Below are positions 5,734-8,182 of a DNA stretch of 8,182 nucleotides, in pieces; within the stretch, counting starts at the first letter, position 1; the number at the start of each line of letters is the position of its first letter. This stretch comes from Alphaproteobacteria bacterium. GTDB lineage: Bacteria > Pseudomonadota > Alphaproteobacteria > Sphingomonadales > Sphingomonadaceae. Made by a program: the position numbers and the translations under genes. Under the pieces are notes generated by a model. It saw nothing but the letters and a program-made list of their open reading frames with translations. It had not been told where the DNA came from and did no database searches. The stretch spans positions 1 through 8,182 of the forward strand of contig JAENVZ010000282.1 in NCBI GenBank assembly GCA_016650315.1. Direction: 5' to 3'.

Positions 5734-6396
5734 TCAAGGTCGGGTATCGCAACGGCCAAGTGCGGACAGGAATTGAGGAAAATGCTGGCGCAATGCGGTA
5801 TCGAACGTCTCAAGCGAGGTCATTTTGCCCAGTTGCGCCAAACTGGTTACCGGGAATTCGGCAATGCCGCAGGGTATTATGCCTGAAAAATGCGACAGGT
5901 CGGGATCAATATTGACTGAAAAACCGTGCAGCGTCACCCAGCGGCGGACACGGACTCCAATCGCGCCGATCTTCGCCTCCCGCCCATCCGGGGTATCGGT
6001 CCAGATGCCGATGCGTCCTTCGGCGCGCCGCGCCGATACGCCGAAATCGGCCAGCGCCGCGATGACCCAGCCTTCCAGATTGTGCACGAAATTTCGCACA
6101 TCCTTACCACGCGCGCCAAGGTCGATCTGGACATAGCCGATGCGCTGACCTGGGCCGTGATAGGTATAGCGCCCGCCGCGTCCGGCATCGTAAACCGGGA
6201 ATCGCTGTTCCAGCAATTCGGCGGGAACGGCGCTGGTGCCGGCAGTATAGAGCGGTGGATGTTCGAGCAGCCAGATACGTTCACATGCGCTTCCTTCGCG
6301 GATTGCGGCGGTTCGCGCTTCCATGTCCGCTAACGCTTCCGGGTAGGCGACAGGGCCATCACTGACGCGCCATTCGATAATGTCATCCCTCGTCAT
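5734..6396 (-). CDS. lipB: Octanoyl-[acyl-carrier-protein]:protein N-octanoyltransferase LipB
   Basis: LipB moves the octanoyl group from acyl carrier protein to lipoyl domains of 2-oxoacid dehydrogenases and the glycine-cleavage H protein. This is the first step of endogenous lipoate synthesis, in the cytosol. The chosen frame has 220 residues, the normal size. The signature [11 protein letters not shown] (residues 74-84) with His80, Lys142 in [10 protein letters not shown], and the catalytic Cys176 in [16 protein letters not shown] are all present. Lys and Cys are spaced as in E. coli LipB (135/169). The open frame continues upstream to 6756, but that stretch is rich in Pro/Arg, lacks family sequence and runs antisense through the neighbouring gene. 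The ATG at 6396 has AAGGA six bases before it and gives the usual LipB N-terminus. The gene is divergent from a membrane-protein gene, with 95 bases between the starts. Confidence 0.95.
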   Translation of the reverse strand: MTRDDIIEWRVSDGPVAYPEALADMEARTAAIREGSACERIWLLEHPPLYTAGTSAVPAELLEQRFPVYDAGRGGRYTYHGPGQRIGYVQIDLGARGKDVRNFVHNLEGWVIAALADFGVSARRAEGRIGIWTDTPDGREAKIGAIGVRVRRWVTLHGFSVNIDPDLSHFSGIIPCGIAEFPVTSLAQLGKMTSLETFDTALRQHFPQFLSALGRCDTRP

Positions 6397-6491
6397 TCCC
6401 CTTCCTTGACTTGGGCAGGGCGACATATCAAGGTCCAACCGCATTTCGCATTCGCCCCGTTTTGGGCAGCGATGATGGATCAGGGGAACGA
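6397..6491. promoter_or_regulatory. Divergent intergenic region between lipB and the membrane-protein gene
   Basis: These 95 bases must hold the promoters of both genes unless they lie further upstream. I see no convincing -35/-10 pair in either direction. Two copies of TTGGGCAG (6411-6418 and 6462-6469) lie 51 bases apart, and CGCATT occurs twice in tandem (6440-6445 and 6447-6452). These could be regulator sites or chance repeats. Confidence 0.3.
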
Positions 6492-7277
6492 ATGGCCAGA
6501 CTTTCAATCGGCGCAGCGTGGGAAGAAACGCTTGTTTTCGTAAAACGTGAAGGCACCCTGCTTTTTCCGGTGGCGTTAGTGTTCCTGGCATTACCTGCGG
6601 TGGTCCTGCAGCTTTTTCTACCTGACCGGATGCGCCATATGGCGACGATGGAAGAGGTGAATGCAGCGCCCGATCTTCCGCCATCTTTTCTGTTGGCCAT
6701 GTTCGGGGTGATCCTGATCGGATTGCTGGGCACCCTTGCGATCTACGCCCTTTCACTCAGGCCCGGCATCAGTGTTGCCGAGGCGCTTCAACTGGCGTTG
6801 CGGCGTATGCCTGTGCTGATTGGTGCAGGACTGTTGTTGATGCTGGGTTTTTCCATGCTCATACTGATTTTCTCGATCATCGGCGATGGGCTTGTCGCGG
6901 TGACGGGAACGAGCGCGTCCGTGTCGATTCTTATCCTGATCGGCGTTCCGATTGCGATGTTCGCCATTGTGCGCCTGCTGCTTCTCAACGCGGTGGTGCT
7001 GGATCAGCCCGTCAATTCTATCGAGGCCATTCGGCATAGCTGGCGGTTGACTATAGGCCAGTTCTGGAAGCTGGCTGGCTTCCTGATTGGACTGATCGTG
7101 CTGATGCTGGTCAGCCAGCTTGTGTCCCGGATGATCTTTGGCATTGCCGGCAGCCTCATCGGGGGTTCCACGCTTGCCGCCTTGTTGGCTGGCCTTGCGG
7201 TGGCGGTCGTCAATGCGGTGCTTCAGGTCTATTATCTGATCATGACCTGCCGGATATACCGTCAACTACGCGGCTGA
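6492..7277 (+). CDS. Six-helix inner-membrane protein (GPDPase_memb/YciC-like), function unknown
   Basis: This is a 261-residue polytopic membrane protein. The short cytosolic N-terminus [20 protein letters not shown] leads into about six hydrophobic segments, near residues 22-44, 66-89, 107-131, 143-170, 194-222 and 227-251. The block [22 protein letters not shown] (176-197) between helices 4 and 5 resembles the repeated amphipathic segment of the glycerophosphodiester-phosphodiesterase membrane-domain and YciC-like families, but no catalytic domain is attached. The resemblance is by pattern only. The frame can be opened at a TTG (6411), but ATG 6492 has AGGGG (6482-6486) five bases upstream and gives a natural N-terminus; the extra 27 residues would be polar and overlap the divergent promoter region. 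The 3' end overlaps the GNAT gene tail to tail by 16 bases. Membrane localisation is sure; the role is not known. Confidence 0.85.
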   Translation: MARLSIGAAWEETLVFVKREGTLLFPVALVFLALPAVVLQLFLPDRMRHMATMEEVNAAPDLPPSFLLAMFGVILIGLLGTLAIYALSLRPGISVAEALQLALRRMPVLIGAGLLLMLGFSMLILIFSIIGDGLVAVTGTSASVSILILIGVPIAMFAIVRLLLLNAVVLDQPVNSIEAIRHSWRLTIGQFWKLAGFLIGLIVLMLVSQLVSRMIFGIAGSLIGGSTLAALLAGLAVAVVNAVLQVYYLIMTCRIYRQLRG

Positions 7278-7864
7278 TCGGCCTGCAGCAGCGGAATATG
7301 TGGCGCGGCATCGCGTGGCAGAAGGCCGATCAGGCGCGGGTCGTCGAATATTTCGATCTGCCGTTTGAAGGGAATGAAACCCGATTTTCGGTAAAACCCC
7401 AAAGCCGAGGGATGGTCGAGCGTGCAGGTGTGCACCCAAAAACGCTCCACCCCTTTGCGCCAAGCAAGCATATTGGCCTGGGCTATCATCCAGCGCCCGT
7501 GCTTTTGTCCGACAAGTTCGGGGATCAAGCCAAAAAAGCTGAGTTCGCAATCCGGCGTTGTGCCAAAATCGAGTTCGATCAGGCCGACCTCAATGCCATG
7601 GCGATCAAGGACCGCATGGATTTCGACAGTGTCGCTATGAATGATTTTTAACAACGCATCGTCCGACATGACAAGCCGGGAGAACCACAGCCACGGTTCG
7701 CCGATGCGACGAAACAGCGTTCGGTATTTCTCCGCTTCGGGCTGTTTCCAGCGTGCCAGTCGCAAGGGTGATGCGGGCAGGGGGGCAGGTTTTGGCCGTT
7801 CCCGCATCTCCAGCGTCGTGACGACGGTGGCAATGTGGTGAGGCGGGACATCCTGCAAGGACAC
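7262..7864 (-). CDS. GNAT family N-acetyltransferase
   Basis: This is a cytosolic acyl-CoA-dependent transferase of about 200 residues. In the C-terminal half, numbered from the GTG start, the GNAT pattern is visible. A strand, ELSFFGLIPELVGQ (about 107-120), leads into the CoA-pyrophosphate loop GQKHGR (about 119-124). The motif-B region HTCTLDHPSALGFYRKSGF (about 145-163) carries the typical ALGFYRKSGF end. The substrate is unknown. The N-terminal part (SPLRLARW, LFRRIGEPWLWFSRLVM) looks conserved in similar sphingomonad proteins as I recall them. The frame opens at a TTG (7871-7873) that overlaps the hemF stop as TTGA. GGAG directly abuts that TTG but is nine bases from the GTG at 7862-7864, so the GTG is preferred, losing three residues. 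Coupling to hemF is likely. Confidence 0.85.
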   Translation of the reverse strand: MSLQDVPPHHIATVVTTLEMRERPKPAPLPASPLRLARWKQPEAEKYRTLFRRIGEPWLWFSRLVMSDDALLKIIHSDTVEIHAVLDRHGIEVGLIELDFGTTPDCELSFFGLIPELVGQKHGRWMIAQANMLAWRKGVERFWVHTCTLDHPSALGFYRKSGFIPFKRQIEIFDDPRLIGLLPRDAAPHIPLLQADQPRS

Positions 7865-7869
7865 AGATT

Positions 7870-8182
7870 TCAACTCCAGGCCGCGACCGGAGGCAGGCTC
7901 ATCAGGATGGCATCGACATTGCCGCCAGTTTTCAACCCGAACAATGTGCCGCGATCATAGATCAGGTTGAATTCGGCATAACGTCCGCGCCATTCCAGTT
8001 GCTTCTGCCGGTCTTCACTGGTCCACGCCATCCCCATCCGCCGCCGTACAATCGCCGGGAATATTACCAGAAATGCTTCGCCGACATCGCGGGTGAACGC
8101 GAAATTGGCGTCGAAATCGCCTTCCAGATGGTCATAGAAAATTCCGCCAACGCCGCGATGCACGCCACGATGCGGGATGAAG
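7870..8182 (-). CDS. hemF: Oxygen-dependent coproporphyrinogen III oxidase HemF, C-terminal part (5' end outside window)
   Basis: HemF oxidatively decarboxylates coproporphyrinogen III to protoporphyrinogen IX using oxygen, in cytosolic haem synthesis. About 103 codons of a protein usually near 280-300 are present. The frame is open to the window edge and reads [19 protein letters not shown] at the left of the visible part, matching the HemF block ...HRxExRGIGGIFFDDL. The highly conserved [21 protein letters not shown] and the terminal [12 protein letters not shown] follow. E. coli HemF continues past this SLPP block, but as I recall alphaproteobacterial HemF proteins stop just after it, so this end is not a truncation. 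A GTG at 8163 is internal, not a start, because family sequence extends further upstream. The stop overlaps the possible TTG of the GNAT gene. Confidence 0.95.
   Translation of the reverse strand, partial: FIPHRGVHRGVGGIFYDHLEGDFDANFAFTRDVGEAFLVIFPAIVRRRMGMAWTSEDRQKQLEWRGRYAEFNLIYDRGTLFGLKTGGNVDAILMSLPPVAAWS

Noticed and set aside
6397..6756. 120-codon N-terminal extension of LipB
   Set aside because: The stretch is Pro/Arg-rich, lacks LipB family sequence, runs antisense through the neighbouring membrane-protein gene, and the ATG at 6396 has a good ribosome site and the normal LipB length.
6753..7265. 170-codon minus-strand Gln/His/Asp-rich frame
   Set aside because: Its composition is what results from reading Leu/Ile/Val transmembrane codons backwards; it is a shadow of the membrane-protein gene.
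7870..7915. Possible C-terminal truncation of HemF
   Set aside because: E. coli HemF continues past SLPP, but alphaproteobacterial forms as I recall them end within a few residues of this block, so the stop looks normal.
1..8182. Defence island, mobile element, CRISPR or biosynthetic cluster
   Set aside because: All recognisable genes are housekeeping or conserved chromosomal genes; no transposase, integrase, nuclease-effector pair, repeat array or synthase is visible.

Overview
The window is a stretch of ordinary chromosome from an alphaproteobacterium, most likely a sphingomonad (Sphingomonadaceae; Sphingobium/Sphingopyxis-like). The G+C content is moderately high. The zeta (DUF1476) F1-ATPase inhibitor beside bolA and a monothiol glutaredoxin is an alphaproteobacterial gene set. 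The short C-terminus of HemF and several exported or membrane proteins of unknown function also look sphingomonad-like. The assignment rests on protein resemblance read by eye, not on a search.

Left part, plus strand (1-2261): the 3' end of leuC, a 38-codon exported or membrane microprotein frame that overlaps both neighbours, and leuD. LeuC and LeuD form isopropylmalate isomerase of leucine synthesis. A hairpin followed by a short T run covers the leuD stop. After about 140 bases come the zeta subunit gene, bolA and grxD. BolA and the CGFS glutaredoxin are expected to share a [2Fe-2S] cluster and act in Fe-S trafficking, and LeuC is itself a [4Fe-4S] enzyme.

Middle (2333-4589), plus strand: a complete recQ helicase gene with helicase, zinc-binding and HRDC regions, then a small TIGR01244/DUF442 protein with a rhodanese-like CRSGTR loop. 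The 61 bases between them hold nested inverted repeats and a possible 13-codon leader frame that runs into the second gene.

Right part, mostly minus strand (4608-8182): a 238-residue secreted four-cysteine protein of unknown function, preceded on its strand by a small lipoprotein; lipB (lipoate synthesis), divergent from a plus-strand six-helix membrane protein; then a GNAT-family acetyltransferase and the 3' part of hemF (coproporphyrinogen III oxidase, haem synthesis), which form an overlapping minus-strand pair. The membrane protein and GNAT genes overlap tail to tail by 16 bases.

I see no tRNA, rRNA, CRISPR array, insertion sequence, phage gene or attachment site, and no gene-free stretch over 300 bases. 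I do not see a convincing new multi-gene system. The best leads are the microprotein inside leuCD, the structured recQ-DUF442 junction, and the uncharacterised lipoprotein/secreted-protein pair.
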